Source: a virus. From it: 64,000 nucleotides of DNA. Location of the stretch: the IMG/VR virus record IMGVR_UViG_3300047445_000457, positions 1 through 64,000 of that record; one strand, written 5' to 3'. The position numbers were made by a program, and so were the translations under genes. This document shows positions 12,001 through 18,735 of this stretch, one piece after another. Below the pieces are notes generated by a model. That model did no database searches. It had not been told where the DNA came from and saw only the letters and a program-made list of their open reading frames with translations. The stretch's first letter is position 1. Each line of letters starts with the position of its first letter.

Positions 12001-15000
12001 GTCCGCCGGCACGCGGGCGTTCTCGGCCCACTGCGCGACCGCCTGCGGCAGTTCCTTTGCGTCGAAGTCGGGCTCTCTCGTCTCTTCGGCCACCTGTCCG
12101 GCCATTTCGAGGCCGAGCGCCTCGGCCCGGTCTTCGATCAACTGCTCGGGAGTCTTGCCCTCGTTGCGCCAGGCTTCCGAGTTGCGCGAGGGTCGCGCCG
12201 GTTGCGCTTCGGCCGGCGACTCGGTTTTCGCCGTTGCCCCCTCCGCCGCCTCGGCGCTCGGGAACTCCGGCACCACCTTCAGCAGCTCGCGGATCGGCGC
12301 ATCGAAGCGGATCACGCGCACCGGCTCGTCCTGCTCGTACTTGGCCAGCCACTGGTGATGGCCGTCGAGCACGTAGTCGTCGCTCGATACCAGGATCGCG
12401 CGGTCGCCGCCCTGGAAGTCCTTGGCCCGCTCGACCTTGGCGATGGAAAACTCGCGCTGGGTCGGCTTGAGCGTGTCCGGCTCCACGATGTCCTGTTCGT
12501 GCGCGATCCCGCGCCCCAGCAGGAATTGCGTCAGTGCGCCGCGGTGCTCCGCCTTGATCTGCGGCATGTCGGCGCGTGGGATGCCCAGCGTGCCGGTCTC
12601 AGGCGCGAATGCGGTCCATTCCTTGTCGATCCGGTGGCCGGCGAGGTCGTTCACCGGCTCGGCCGCCTGGCGGCGCTTTGACGGCCCGGTGTAGTCGCGC
12701 ACCTGGGCCGGCACGGTGGTATCGCCCAACTGGTTGAGCAGGAACGCGCGGTGGTGGCCGTCCTGCAAGTGCAGCGAGCCGTCCGGCAGTTCCTGGGCCT
12801 GGATCGGATGGGCGGCGGTGAAGGCGCGCAGGCGTGCTTGTGCCGCCGGGTCCGCCTTGATGGCGTCGACCAGTTCGCGCATCCCGGTGCCGGCCGGCAG
12901 ATTCAGGCCCGCCGCGTGTTCGAGCACGTCGCGGACCTGGCTTTCAGTCACGCCCTGCGTGCCGATCGCGCCGTTCGGGCGGCGGATCTCGGACAAAGCC
13001 AGGTCGATGGTGTCGGCCGGGTGCGGTGCGGTTTCGTGCGCCGCGTTCAGTGCAGCCTGTCCGGCCTCGGCATCCACTGCAGCCACAGCGCCCGCAGTAC
13101 CGGGTTCGCCAGCGGCGACAGCGGCGCCGGGTTGCGCATCCTGCGCTCCAGCGGCGTGTCCGTGCCCACCTTCATCAGTTGCCGATACTGCATGATCTGC
13201 CCCCTCGGTAGCGCCGGGAACAGGCGCGACGGCTTTCCGCCCACCTTTTACGAATGCCTTGAACGCCTCCATCAGCGGCTTGCGCTGCCCGACCGGCACA
13301 CCAGCCTTGTTCAGCGCCTTCCAGAACTCGGTGCCGTCCTTCGCCTGCTGCGCCAGCGGCAGCAGTTCCGGCGGCAGCGCCGGCGCGGCGGCGGGCTGGC
13401 CCTTGGCCACGGGCGCGGCGGCGGGCTTGCGCTCGGGCACGGCGTCCACCAGCTCGTTCGGGGCGGCGTATTCAGCCTCGGGCACGGCAAAGGCGTGGGC
13501 CAGCGCGCTGTGCCGCTCGATGTGCCCGATTTCCTCCGGGGTCGGCGCCAGGTTCCGATACCCCTCGCGGCGCAGGCGGGCCGTGAACGCCGCCAGCTTC
13601 CTTTGCGGCGGGGCTTCGCCCAGCTCGTTCAGCACATGGTCGAGCAGGTCCATGCGCGCGTTGCGCGACTGCATCGCCTGGTGCGCCTCGACGCGGCCGT
13701 GGATGGCGTCGAGCTCAGCCTGGCGTTTCAGGTGTTGCATGCGCAGGTAGGCCTGCTGTTCGGCAGCGGCGGCTTGCTCCCGCTCGGCGGCGATGCGGGC
13801 GTCGTCCTCATGGATGCGGCGTTCCTCGGACGCCTCGATGGCAGGCTCCAGCAGGCGCAGCGCATCCTGTGGCGCGGCCTTGCGCGGCGCGAGCGCGGCT
13901 TTTTCCCTCTGCAACTGCTTGTATTCCGCTTCCTCGTCGGCGGTGTAGCGGCGCGCCGGGGCGTCCGGCCCGCCGCGCCCGATCGCGCGCAACTGCTCAA
14001 GGCGGGCGTCGATCTGGGCGATGCGTCCCTCCGCGGTCGGCGTTTCCGGCGGCGGGTCCTGCGCGGTCGCAGCGGCGTCAGTGGCCGCACCGGCAGGCGC
14101 AGCGCCGGCATCCGGCGCTGCCTGGTCGCCCGGCAGCGGCGTCGGCGGGGTCTTGTCGAAGCCGTTTGTGGCATCCACCTGGCGGCGCACCTCGGCTTGC
14201 TTTGCCGCACGCACGGCGGACGGGTCTTCGCTGCCGAATGCCGCCTCGGCATCGTCGCGGCGCTGCAGGCGCGCGGCGTCGGCCACGTTCGGGTCGAGTC
14301 CCGGCGACAGCGGCGGGGCAGCAGTCGCCGCCTGGCTGGTGGCGGCTGCGTGGTGCGCGCGTTCGAGCGGCCCGGCATCCGGCGACAGCGGCGGCGGCGC
14401 GGCAGGAGCGGCCGGCGCCGTAGCGGCGGGCTGGGTCGCCGGCTGATGCGTCGCCGCCGGCTGGTGATTACCATGGAACCCAGCCATGACCCCGCCCTGC
14501 ACGCCGCCCACCACCATCCCGCTGCCGGCGGCGTTGCCGACCCCCTTCATGCGGTCCGGCTCGCCCTCGGCCACGTTGGTGAAATACTGTTCCTGGGCCG
14601 ACTGCGGCGCTTCCTCCGCCACGCCTTCGCTGAAGGCTTCCTTGCCGATCTTGGCCAGCCGGCTGCCCTTCAAGGTATGCGCGCCGGTCGCCAGGTCGGT
14701 AGCGGCATCACCGAACACGCGGCCCGCTCCCAGCCCGATCCCGGCCGTGAGTGCGCCGGCGGTGAGCGCCGGCAGCGCGTAATCCGTGTAATCGCGCCCT
14801 TTACCTTGCGCCTGGTCCGCGATCTGGCCGGCGCTCTGCGCGCCCTCCATGCCCGAGCCGGTGGCCAGCAGGCGCGTCGAATTGGCCTCGACCGCGGCGT
14901 CAGCGGCGGCCTTGCCCGCCTTGGTCTTGAGCGCCGCCGCCGCCGCCTCGGCGCTGGACTTGCCGGCGTCGGTTGCGAGCTGCGCCGCCAGCTTGCCCTC

Positions 15001-15495
15001 GGTGGTGGCCAGCGCCGCCCTGACGCCGATGCGGGCGGCGAGCGCGTTGGTCACGCCCATGCCGGCCAACATCCCCGGCGCCGATTCGGCAATCCCGCCC
15101 AGGATCGCGCGCGGGTTCTCCAGCGAGGCAATGGTGCTGTCAACGAAGCCATCGGCCTGCTGGACTTTCGCATCCGCCGCCTTCTGGCTGTCGCTCAGGT
15201 ACTCGCCCAGCGTTGCATTGGTGGCCTCGGGGTCGTAGCCGATCGCGCGCATACCCTTCCCCACCAGCCCGCCAGTCGCCAGGCTACCGAGGCCGACCAC
15301 GGATTGCCCGAGGTCGACCGCGCCCTGCGCCAGCTTGATGCCGACGTCGCCCGCCGTCCGCAGGAAGCCCGCCTGTTCCGGCTCCTTGGCTTGCGCCTCC
15401 CCCATCTGGGAGTCGAGCCATGCCTGGCCGGCATCGAAATCGAGCGTGCTGCGGTTATCGGTCAGGTAGGGGGCTTGCGGTTTCTTGGTGGCCAT
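1..15495 (-). CDS. Giant polyvalent protein, 3' end beyond the window
   Basis: Uninterrupted frame of 5165 codons from an ATG preceded by AAGGACCAAC; no stop before the edge. Visible parts: Ala/Gly-rich hydrophobic N-terminus (about 100-330) typical of phage internal virion proteins; Pro/Ala linker; two ParB-like modules (DGHHR near 911, LDGHHQ near 1043); a TGT/DpdA-like domain (DSGAF at 1604, IPLQGG near 1700, HILG near 1755); a C5-methylase-like domain (CPC 2112-2114, ENP 2159-2161); a low-complexity linker (about 2900-3005); an adenine methylase (LEPSIGIGNF from 3147, NWPF 3213-3216); an SNF2-type helicase (GTGK 3832-3835, DEAH 4008-4011, QRNGRGHR 4398); a Tat-like motif (SRRQFLA 4811); a zincin HETMH (4949-4953); and FWRWFGDS (5146), the usual opening of PolyVal ADP-ribosyltransferases. 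Known: such proteins are thought to be injected with phage DNA and counter host defence. It follows the ejection genes, which fits a virion role (inference). Confidence 0.9.
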   Translation of the reverse strand, partial: MATKKPQAPYLTDNRSTLDFDAGQAWLDSQMGEAQAKEPEQAGFLRTAGDVGIKLAQGAVDLGQSVVGLGSLATGGLVGKGMRAIGYDPEATNATLGEYLSDSQKAADAKVQQADGFVDSTIASLENPRAILGGIAESAPGMLAGMGVTNALAARIGVRAALATTEGKLAAQLATDAGKSSAEAAAAALKTKAGKAAADAAVEANSTRLLATGSGMEGAQSAGQIADQAQGKGRDYTDYALPALTAGALTAGIGLGAGRVFGDAATDLATGAHTLKGSRLAKIGKEAFSEGVAEEAPQSAQEQYFTNVAEGEPDRMKGVGNAAGSGMVVGGVQGGVMAGFHGNHQPAATHQPATQPAATAPAAPAAPPPLSPDAGPLERAHHAAATSQAATAAPPLSPGLDPNVADAARLQRRDDAEAAFGSEDPSAVRAAKQAEVRRQVDATNGFDKTPPTPLPGDQAAPDAGAAPAGAATDAAATAQDPPPETPTAEGRIAQIDARLEQLRAIGRGGPDAPARRYTADEEAEYKQLQREKAALAPRKAAPQDALRLLEPAIEASEERRIHEDDARIAAEREQAAAAEQQAYLRMQHLKRQAELDAIHGRVEAHQAMQSRNARMDLLDHVLNELGEAPPQRKLAAFTARLRREGYRNLAPTPEEIGHIERHSALAHAFAVPEAEYAAPNELVDAVPERKPAAAPVAKGQPAAAPALPPELLPLAQQAKDGTEFWKALNKAGVPVGQRKPLMEAFKAFVKGGRKAVAPVPGATEGADHAVSATDEGGHGHAAGAQDAQPGAAVAAGEPGTAGAVAAVDAEAGQAALNAAHETAPHPADTIDLALSEIRRPNGAIGTQGVTESQVRDVLEHAAGLNLPAGTGMRELVDAIKADPAAQARLRAFTAAHPIQAQELPDGSLHLQDGHHRAFLLNQLGDTTVPAQVRDYTGPSKRRQAAEPVNDLAGHRIDKEWTAFAPETGTLGIPRADMPQIKAEHRGALTQFLLGRGIAHEQDIVEPDTLKPTQREFSIAKVERAKDFQGGDRAILVSSDDYVLDGHHQWLAKYEQDEPVRVIRFDAPIRELLKVVPEFPSAEAAEGATAKTESPAEAQPARPSRNSEAWRNEGKTPEQLIEDRAEALGLEMAGQVAEETREPDFDAKELPQAVAQWAENARVPADLLRQSLLAALDRFDIKKGALAKIRHALNPTKDGTKPAPNPSIPRSESEAVNDFIDGKRETPPTVAEVAAEQAPDKPDEPAIDLLDAELQAALGHLGDVLGDVFGSKLNMTGKQHGTGDLLPALSKVIELLVRKGFRTFAAAVGASAKAMRGNPAVAPHVDQISARRWKAAYNAIAEDHEGTDSEEVVAAMPDDQVLRLVAAPAAPSADALAKLDELIAAGEAKVAELKRLQEQAKATANAWVYDDKIADAERTLQQYREAKAKHAPAKVSLKSAATGDVLHAEDGTLYRLNGIDIGKNKIRMTRNPDMLSEQVVLMDQDRYNRLVEEDARVRGPDMVASELVTPEPPAVDERERARVLAETYANAGNPVDTNGQFKPGVYGTPEQPLKFVSGMSAPGDYSKLFGNGKNVGISMLELSKVSVPRIAEQLAAAPGAYLFVDSGAFSIFMRNVREQGVAEREQREMAEAAKLDHDALMQRYEDLSHAISKASGGMANGRAFFVMPDIVGDQAGSLDLVARYAETINGYGLQAIIPLQGGELSLTEAYEQMMHNLGMDPARDISPIIGIPSQAEAVSNDELTDLMRKYGDNIHAVHILGAVSDSRLQPRLDALMAADYDGNVSADANRLRALITPDRPRPQAMKHIIQSDMADGSPQPRVVRDDQRRDPVEPLSPLEKRARAAETVEPLEVREPTTLDEFIGDVDAGYRAHFDYAGAPGSTVWIEKTDKGWVVKSMEDGDKTIHTKGGAGPSGGWDKLEALKNAERLATYRFTEWKPLAEPSEKPEAHPNATAPEHLQGVDDRELGEIVDEFNAAQAEMMDGEHVVTNIFQPPKNGEIVRLADKAKVYHAGHGWMTPAEAKAKIEQWKEHALAQYEDDATRRANSQKVVLSLFDLSGEWSKPWEEAGYQVFRFDIQDDPEMGDVNNFSTEFFNDWFGSFDGMDVYAILAACPCTDFAVSGARHFAAKDADGRTVASVNLVHQTLRTIEYFKPSVWALENPVGRIEKLGGLPPWRLSFDPNHLGDPYTKKTLIWGRFNGDLPVAPVEPTEGSKMHRLYGGKSQATKNARSVTPEGFSYGFFMANNAADHPAMAIANKYDRLDRKLIEQAVAAGVTEGDINSAVEDSYYGDMDDDAANDALRELVAAEKGETADEPEAAPAASARAWQSTPFAPRIEKMLRDLRDAGDDDMARVIEAGVHMDAGQGRLNEAGVAFREDKARQAIAMRASEGKPAVPVDFVPITAADMPRITNVAPVLPQPIIDAAVQRWNELAPTLAQLGFRYEDQIDSRYPKAVQEAKRALVEIAQVLDSLAARRYQQAREHKNADPKKREASEDRASQALGIDTRDYPGIDASRQITLGQGVVKAAETGAELTTQELNNLSVKAMTDGQLLRAHKELPKRADPIAKEMQRRGMKMPAVEAAEPKAASDASETSVHIAPSGMKVIVNSLSRQRLLAEDAGLAVMYEKDGSIKVRLPDYEYANVILTREGDQWRAEGRGLGQTGLMPLEDAIAWAKDKMTAMATEDAAAKTAQVAAAKDEKPTQPTAPRPAKSGTDPVLRDDWGVEYIDGYTPIPGGKNEQTDFGLRGGMKDAFLKDASTYLKAVGKALDVEGFVPHTDHNGKPTKIVSVNEGGPAGSGDAMLTMFHPGMKHGIYITVGGESLGFLKSTKSGVSVVMRVTKEGQRFSGGENRWMPVNLPASELADRARAAVAQAAGVNAQNSAASPDNAQKPKGTTTDEHSQQGMAQGDPAGVPAAAPQRRDAAQPGTGPAHPGDLGARQPEAVGGPATPANNEATGVRAPAAHVDPSEGTAASGDAGDGRPRNGGARNPDAGTGAGRGGSRAAAPVVKNPASVSPADTGPGDFHIADPLKIVGGGQKVRFDKNRAALEMRNQLLDAGRAPTREEQEVLAGYTGWGSFGQDLFQGSWQRPAPKEGWEDRDAWLRNNLGQAEWEGMQRSIINAHYTDPPTVLAMWDMVKRMGFTGGRVLEPSIGIGNFYGMMPPDLASRSQRAGIELDQVTGSMAQLLYPQANIQIKGFEHSKTPDNFYDLVIGNWPFANVSPADRRYNRLSPSLHDYFFLKALDQTRPGGLVVGITTAFTMDKKDLAIRAEMARKGELLAAFRLPSGAFKEYAGTEVVTDIIILRKRAEPAGIVADKGWITSKPHATPEGTEVNVNEYFHNNPDHVIGTIDFGKGRSLYASGAMVVNRPDNMLEHLRRIVDLVPENAYEADTRGKQISYVANHTGDRTGALTKTDDGLFIVQGEYLAPAGEVVKYAVKDPKTTARREAQLGALIDMRRLYGTLIDAERKGDARAERTALRDVFEAFKLNFGHFSESFGLDYLRKIDDPFYPALAALEMNVDNGDGTRTYRPAAILSESTIRGSRKMANPSVADAFVLARNDSVNPSPAQIAELAGVDEATVRRELIEAGAAFETPAGDFIPSDMYLSGNVREKLRQAKAGLEEGNAAMQRNIDALQKVLPVDIPYYKIETQMGATWVPAPVYADYVAHMLGLENTDEIDVNFQAGRWRVSFPASFNHRAEASSGFGIGHVTFKRLVRAAIANQNITIKKEDPITGGTYVDDTATKETNAKIADMRLKFGEWLWADPVRRVELEREYNEVRNSFATPHFDGSFLGFQGMALSLGRGPFNLREHQVNAIWRALVTRKSLNAHEVGTGKTFTMGGIAVESRRYGIAKKPLMFAHNANSKSVASEIQMMYPAAKILYVDNLSKDNIKVRMAQIANDDWDLIVIPHSLIDRIGFKEETLLAMAQDDINDLETVAKEAAAEDGVTINEDMWDDEDALKKLRSPTAKELVKQRMRILETIRKLSQQASREDSVAFEDMGVDMVLVDEAHEFKKPPIATKMKMKGLQTQTSNRSIAMSFLTKYVRGMNSGGNVHLFTGTPITNTMTEVFHMMRYMMQEEMADAALADWDGWFGSFAREVNDVELSSTGEYEAVTRLQAFINVPELRRMIGQYMDVVFADDMPEMRPRAVNGKTMADKTLTDAERAELLDGRTENAQDRPYKKVVNTSSDMSPEQVRVFQQVQALARSWRAMTKKARKEAMSDGAPEVPIIHDAIAEKASFDVRLVDAINNAGLEGTPEMEPHPASKPARVVKNLIDIYRGSPNANQVVFMEQGMSKTVTRSEGPKGMKRPVSYPAFSTMLDMVERLVQAGIPREQIATVTGSTSKDKRKEIADAMNSGKIRIVFGSTDSLGVGVNMQRNLRAMHHMDAPWMPGELEQRNGRGHRQGNQWNTVLEYRYLTDRLDGRRWQVLSIKQRFITEFMKSKGEVRVIEGDAASDEQSDLVSTFADAAGDPRVLVREKLKKKLEQLQSRERLHTQAQADATSMARRLRQKIERDRRELPDLRETAKQAAAVLDLQRGDTFRMTVQGQHFDKRSEASDHIAQKLAATLRKGQDVEIGQYGGLPLHARWGNWSDKPDLYVVIGNETVESNGPSLPSLEAQLRWVRDEQVRRREQEVEDDERALGHNETVMREPFHLGDKLAAAQKQLDDLERDITMNPVAPPYWLRTGAPIDTTVYWQGKEFVVTGHRWSNDGWFVLGTDERGEVVIPYMQAEDSQGIPVYEEKDFEPPQVQAPAGAQPAVAPPPAANDNDGVSGPDVMAQRAFHGTQVLDDAPAVSMLESDSAAQRNVSRRQFLAAAAAAALASNAKAGEVAIGKARPIDQNVLSQRVAPGIEKVLRDGQESGTTSLNGIKALRQAMKLIALTGPKEVRALAAQVEKLLPTTGSLMLTVDDTRRMNVHGVVSLAPVLHMQLFTAEGRGGLTYEVVLHETMHVVVAARYRSLSVGVVRGNDKMLGLSAPAAAKALEQFSSVWEEFRSMTAGEKFANRDLALAVEEARGNPDEFFVRTLSDPLLQNYMAGKRYEGQTLWERFKDWVKRSLFGMGPESGTAPSWLDAALLASGEVIDAMGGDRADFARMKAISNYQAKAHHSRTSEPGMIDVDGVQRHITNSQGNPIAATDEAIRAFWRWFGDSQATDEAGRPLIL
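6474..6806 (-). CDS. Nested gene in an alternate frame of the giant ORF; helical 110-aa protein
   Basis: Lies wholly inside the giant ORF in a different minus frame. ATG has AAGGGA 10 nt upstream; TAA stop. In this frame almost every third base is G or C, like real genes here, while in the giant frame the same stretch has A/T-rich third positions and encodes a low-complexity G/A/P/R linker. The protein has normal composition and looks all-helical (EWRKEILQEYLRLRH, then LWADLQRLQITKQLAYVLQQ), rich in W, L, R, E and Q. It loosely recalls small TnpV-type proteins of mobile elements, which I would not rely on. An upstream in-frame ATG at 6854 would add 16 residues but lacks a good ribosome site. 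Function unknown. Confidence 0.75.
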   Translation of the reverse strand: MNTASKEWRKEILQEYLRLRHNDETLHNRELDRHILATWERDSPKLWADLQRLQITKQLAYVLQQRMWTRQKELLQAGMPVTDAREMAEREILMLEPEQDVEDRALPPLS

Positions 15496-15513
15496 GTTGG
15501 TCCTTGTCGTGGG

Positions 15514-17754
15514 TCAGAGCGGCATGCTGGCGGACTCGCCAGCGTTGGCGGCTTGCTCTTTCGCCTTGGCGTACAGTCGTGCGGCGGCCTTGCGGATGGC
15601 CGGGTTCGGGTTGGTCTTGGCGATTTCCTGGTACTTGGCCGGACCGTCCAGCGGGCCGATCAGCTTTTCCTGTACCCAGGTTTCCAGGGCGGCGTCCGTC
15701 ATGCCGGTTGCGGCCGGCGCTGCAGCGCGCGGGGGCGTCTGTGCCGCATTCTTTTGCGGCGCAGGACCCGTGCCGCCTTTCCCCTGGTGCGGGGTGGATC
15801 TGGCCGCCACCGTCTTGTACGCCGCCTGCACCTTGGCGGCGTAGTCCGGGTCCTCGGCGTAGCCGCCCGTCTTCAACGCTGCGCCGAACCTGGCTGCGTC
15901 CGCACCTGCGCCGACTGCGCCGGGGTACTTGCGGCGGATCAGGTCAACATACTGGTCCGCGAACTCATCGGGGCTGGCGAAGGCGCGGTACTTGTCCACG
16001 CTGCCGGTCTGGTTGTCGGTCGCCTCGACGCCCTCGCCGGAGAAGTCCTTGATGTTGCCGAGGTTATTCGTGCCGGGGACGATGGATTGGCCCCAGCCGG
16101 TTTCCAGACCCCAATGCCCCAGCACTACGCTCGGGTCGACCCCGAGCGCTTCGCCAGCGCGCTTGGCGGCGGCACCGTAGCTGTTGGCATAGTCCGCTTG
16201 CTGCGCGTTCGGCTGGGCATCGCCCTGCTGCGGCGTGGCGCGGATCGCATGTTTCAGGTACTCGGCGCGCAGGCGGCGCAGCTCGGCCACCGGGTCCAGC
16301 ATCTTCGGGTCGTTGGCCGCTTTCGGGTCCTTGGCGGCTTTGGCGACGTTAGCGGTGGCCAGCGCCTTGAGCTGGTTGTTCACGCCCACCGCCACCCCGG
16401 CGCCGCTCATGGCGTCGCCGCCGTGCTGGCGGGCGTAGTCGATGCCGACCGTCTTGGCGAAGGTGAAGCCGTCGCCGTCGTAGACTTCGTTGCCGTCCTG
16501 GTCCTTGGCCTTGGTCGTGGCCACCAGGTAGGCGTCGGCCTCCTTGGTCCAGTTCGCGGCCTGCTCGGCGCTCTGGGCCTGCTTTACCTTGAGCGCCTCT
16601 TCCTGCAGGCGGCGCTGCTCGCGCATGTTCTTGGCCTGGTCCTCGCGGTAGCCGGCATTCGTGTCGGCGTTCTTCCTCGCCGCTTCCACCATGCCGGTCT
16701 TGTAGTCCGTTTCGCTCTTGCGCTGGGCCGCCTTATCCATCACCTCGAGGCGATCTTTCAGTGCCATCGTCTGGAACTGGTTGAGCGAGGTGTCGATGTC
16801 GGTGCGGCTGCCGTCATTGTTGGCAATTTGCAGCTTCCAGGTCGGCACTTCCATACCGTTCGGCAGCGTGGTCGTGGCCTGCTGGGGCGTGCCGACGATG
16901 CGCCCGCGATTCTCTCCGAGGCCGTTGTACAGGGCCATGCCGCCCGCGAAATCGCCATGCGCAAACGCCTCCATGGCCTGCGTCACGCCCTCGGTGCGCA
17001 TCTTGTTCAGCAGCTCGCGGGTCTGCACGTAGGCCTGCGGATTGACGTCGCCGCGCTTGGCAGCGGAGTTCAGCATGGTCTCGTACATGCCCAGCATGCT
17101 GCGCATGTCGCGCGGCTTGGGGATGCCGGCCGGCTGCTGCACCAGTGGGGCGACGTCGCCGGATGCGGGTGCGGTTGGTGCCACCTGTGCGATTGGTGCC
17201 GCCTGCGCAATCGGTGCTGCCGGTGCCGCCTGTGCAATCGGTGCTGCCGGTGCGGCTGGCGCAGCCGTCATGTCCGGTGCGATCGCGCGCTGCGGCGGCG
17301 GGCCTTCCAGTCCATCGACCAGCGGCGTCGCCAGCTTGCTTGCGGTTGCCATCGGGGCCGGGGTAATGTCCGCTGCCGGATCGGCCACCGGCAAGGTCTG
17401 CGGACCGCCATCATCCGGCGCAGTGCCGCCTGCCGCCGGGGCGGAGGGCATTGCCGGGGCGGGCGCCGCTGCGGCACTCGGCGCAGCCGGCGTGCCGGCG
17501 GTCGGTGCGGTGGCGCCGCTTGCGGGCGGATCCTGCCAGTAGTCGGCGGCGGTCTTCTTATTAGCGTCGCGCACGCGGTCGGCCTCGCTCCACTCGTAGC
17601 GCTGGCGCGAACGCAGTTCGTCCTGGTAGGCGCGGTCGGCCTTCTTCGCCTCATCCTCCACGCGGCGGCGCTCGGTGTCTTCCTGGCGGCGCTGCTCGTC
17701 GCGGTAAGCGTTGTAGCCGGCGGCGGCGCCGGTCAAGTTGATTCCAAAACCCAT
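15514..17754 (-). CDS. Internal virion protein with FlgJ-like peptidoglycan hydrolase domain
   Basis: 746 aa. Charged coiled-coil start (about 15-75), then a long Pro/Ala linker with repeated AAPIAQ units (about 150-200), a second helical charged region (330-400), and near the C-terminus (about 535-660) a glucosaminidase/lysozyme-like domain with GHWGLETGWGQS, a likely catalytic Glu in LETGWG, and the TNNLGNIK motif known from FlgJ and GH73 enzymes. Probably an ejected protein that opens the cell wall locally during DNA entry. It sits between two small virion-type genes and the giant gene, 18 bases upstream of the latter, so one late transcript is expected. The domain call is strong; the virion location is inferred from position and size. 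Confidence 0.8.
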   Translation of the reverse strand: MGFGINLTGAAAGYNAYRDEQRRQEDTERRRVEDEAKKADRAYQDELRSRQRYEWSEADRVRDANKKTAADYWQDPPASGATAPTAGTPAAPSAAAAPAPAMPSAPAAGGTAPDDGGPQTLPVADPAADITPAPMATASKLATPLVDGLEGPPPQRAIAPDMTAAPAAPAAPIAQAAPAAPIAQAAPIAQVAPTAPASGDVAPLVQQPAGIPKPRDMRSMLGMYETMLNSAAKRGDVNPQAYVQTRELLNKMRTEGVTQAMEAFAHGDFAGGMALYNGLGENRGRIVGTPQQATTTLPNGMEVPTWKLQIANNDGSRTDIDTSLNQFQTMALKDRLEVMDKAAQRKSETDYKTGMVEAARKNADTNAGYREDQAKNMREQRRLQEEALKVKQAQSAEQAANWTKEADAYLVATTKAKDQDGNEVYDGDGFTFAKTVGIDYARQHGGDAMSGAGVAVGVNNQLKALATANVAKAAKDPKAANDPKMLDPVAELRRLRAEYLKHAIRATPQQGDAQPNAQQADYANSYGAAAKRAGEALGVDPSVVLGHWGLETGWGQSIVPGTNNLGNIKDFSGEGVEATDNQTGSVDKYRAFASPDEFADQYVDLIRRKYPGAVGAGADAARFGAALKTGGYAEDPDYAAKVQAAYKTVAARSTPHQGKGGTGPAPQKNAAQTPPRAAAPAATGMTDAALETWVQEKLIGPLDGPAKYQEIAKTNPNPAIRKAAARLYAKAKEQAANAGESASMPL

Positions 17755-17763
17755 GTTGCGCTC

Positions 17764-18021
17764 CTACTCCCCGGCTGGGGTGGTTGGGACTTCGAGGCGG
17801 GGCGACACCATGAACCTCACGGACTCGATGCGGCCGATCTCCATGGTCAACAGGCGCGCGCCCCGGTAGGCATCGGCGCGGCGCTCAAAGCGCTCGCGGC
17901 TGCGGTCAAGCAGGTGTTGCCCCTGCGCCGACAGGCGATCCAGCGTGCCGCCCTTCAAGGCACGATTCGGCATGCACCACAGGCGCATGAAACCTGCGCT
18001 TCCCGGCATGGCGGGGTCCAT
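17764..18021 (-). CDS. Small hypothetical virion-region protein
   Basis: 85 aa, starts by a TGATG overlap with the preceding gene's stop, so translation is probably coupled. Arg-rich (LLDRSRERFERRADAYRGAR) without membrane segment or signal. Not recognised. Its place between two ejection-type proteins suggests a structural or chaperone role, which is inference only. Confidence 0.65.
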   Translation of the reverse strand: MDPAMPGSAGFMRLWCMPNRALKGGTLDRLSAQGQHLLDRSRERFERRADAYRGARLLTMEIGRIESVRFMVSPRLEVPTTPAGE

Positions 18022-18734
18022 CAGGTGCCGATGCTCTCGCCGCTCGGCAGCGTATAACCGTCATTGCCACCGCTATACATATTCGCGTCGGTCATGCCGT
18101 TGCCGGACGAGGACGTGAACTTGCTCCAGTCGACCTTCGACAGTCCGCCGATCGCCGCGCCGGCGAGCTGGCCGGCCGCCGCGCCCTGCGCATTGGCCTG
18201 CTGCTGCTGGCTGTTCGCCACCGCATTCGCGGTGCTGGCCGCGTTGGCGAAGCCGGTCGAGGCGTTGGCCACCAGCCCCTTGCCCATGCCGAGCATGTCG
18301 AGCTGGTGGGCGTAGGCGCTGTCCTTGACCTGTTTTCTCGCCGTGTTCTGCGCGGTCGCGCCCATCGCGGCGCCGGACAGGGCCAGGTTCGTTTGCGCCG
18401 CCTGCGCGGCAGCCGACGACGGATCGAAACCGACCTGGCGCGACAGACGATCCTGCGCCTTGCCGATCTCGCTCGAGACGTTGGCCTGCGCCTCCGCGGC
18501 GGCGGCATTGCGCGCCTCGGGGGTGTCGTAGTTCTTGGCGTCCATCACCATCTGCGTTTCGAGCGGCTGGTAGTTGGCCTTGTAGCTGTCCCACTGGTCC
18601 TGCGCGATCCGGCCCTGGTAGGCGTTGGCTTCAAGCGCCGCCTTCTGGGACTCGGCGGCGTTTTTCGACGCCTTGTTCGACGCGACCCCACCGACCACCG
18701 CCGAAGTAACTGCTGCTGCTGCTGCCCATGGCAT
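18021..18734 (-). CDS. Ala-rich internal virion (ejection) protein, T7 gp14-like in character
   Basis: 237 aa. The N-terminus (MPWAAAAAVTSAVVGGVASN) is a short hydrophobic Ala/Gly segment followed by a long Ala/Gln-rich helical region with MGATAQNTARKQV and a Gly/Ser tail. Small internal virion proteins of T7-like and Bcep22-like podoviruses have this layout: one membrane-seeking helix then coiled coil. No direct family motif can be named. It heads the ejection-protein run (this gene, an 85-aa protein, the hydrolase, the giant protein) just downstream of the cupin gene, 1 base apart. Confidence 0.6.
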   Translation of the reverse strand: MPWAAAAAVTSAVVGGVASNKASKNAAESQKAALEANAYQGRIAQDQWDSYKANYQPLETQMVMDAKNYDTPEARNAAAAEAQANVSSEIGKAQDRLSRQVGFDPSSAAAQAAQTNLALSGAAMGATAQNTARKQVKDSAYAHQLDMLGMGKGLVANASTGFANAASTANAVANSQQQQANAQGAAAGQLAGAAIGGLSKVDWSKFTSSSGNGMTDANMYSGGNDGYTLPSGESIGT

Positions 18735-18735
18735 A

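Noticed and set aside
8185-12681. Very long plus-strand open frames opposite the giant gene (also 1372-6597 and 12751-18057)
   Set aside because: They are exact antisense shadows in codon register with the minus-strand gene, rich in His/Arg/Val/Leu, lack domains and reflect high G/C at third positions.
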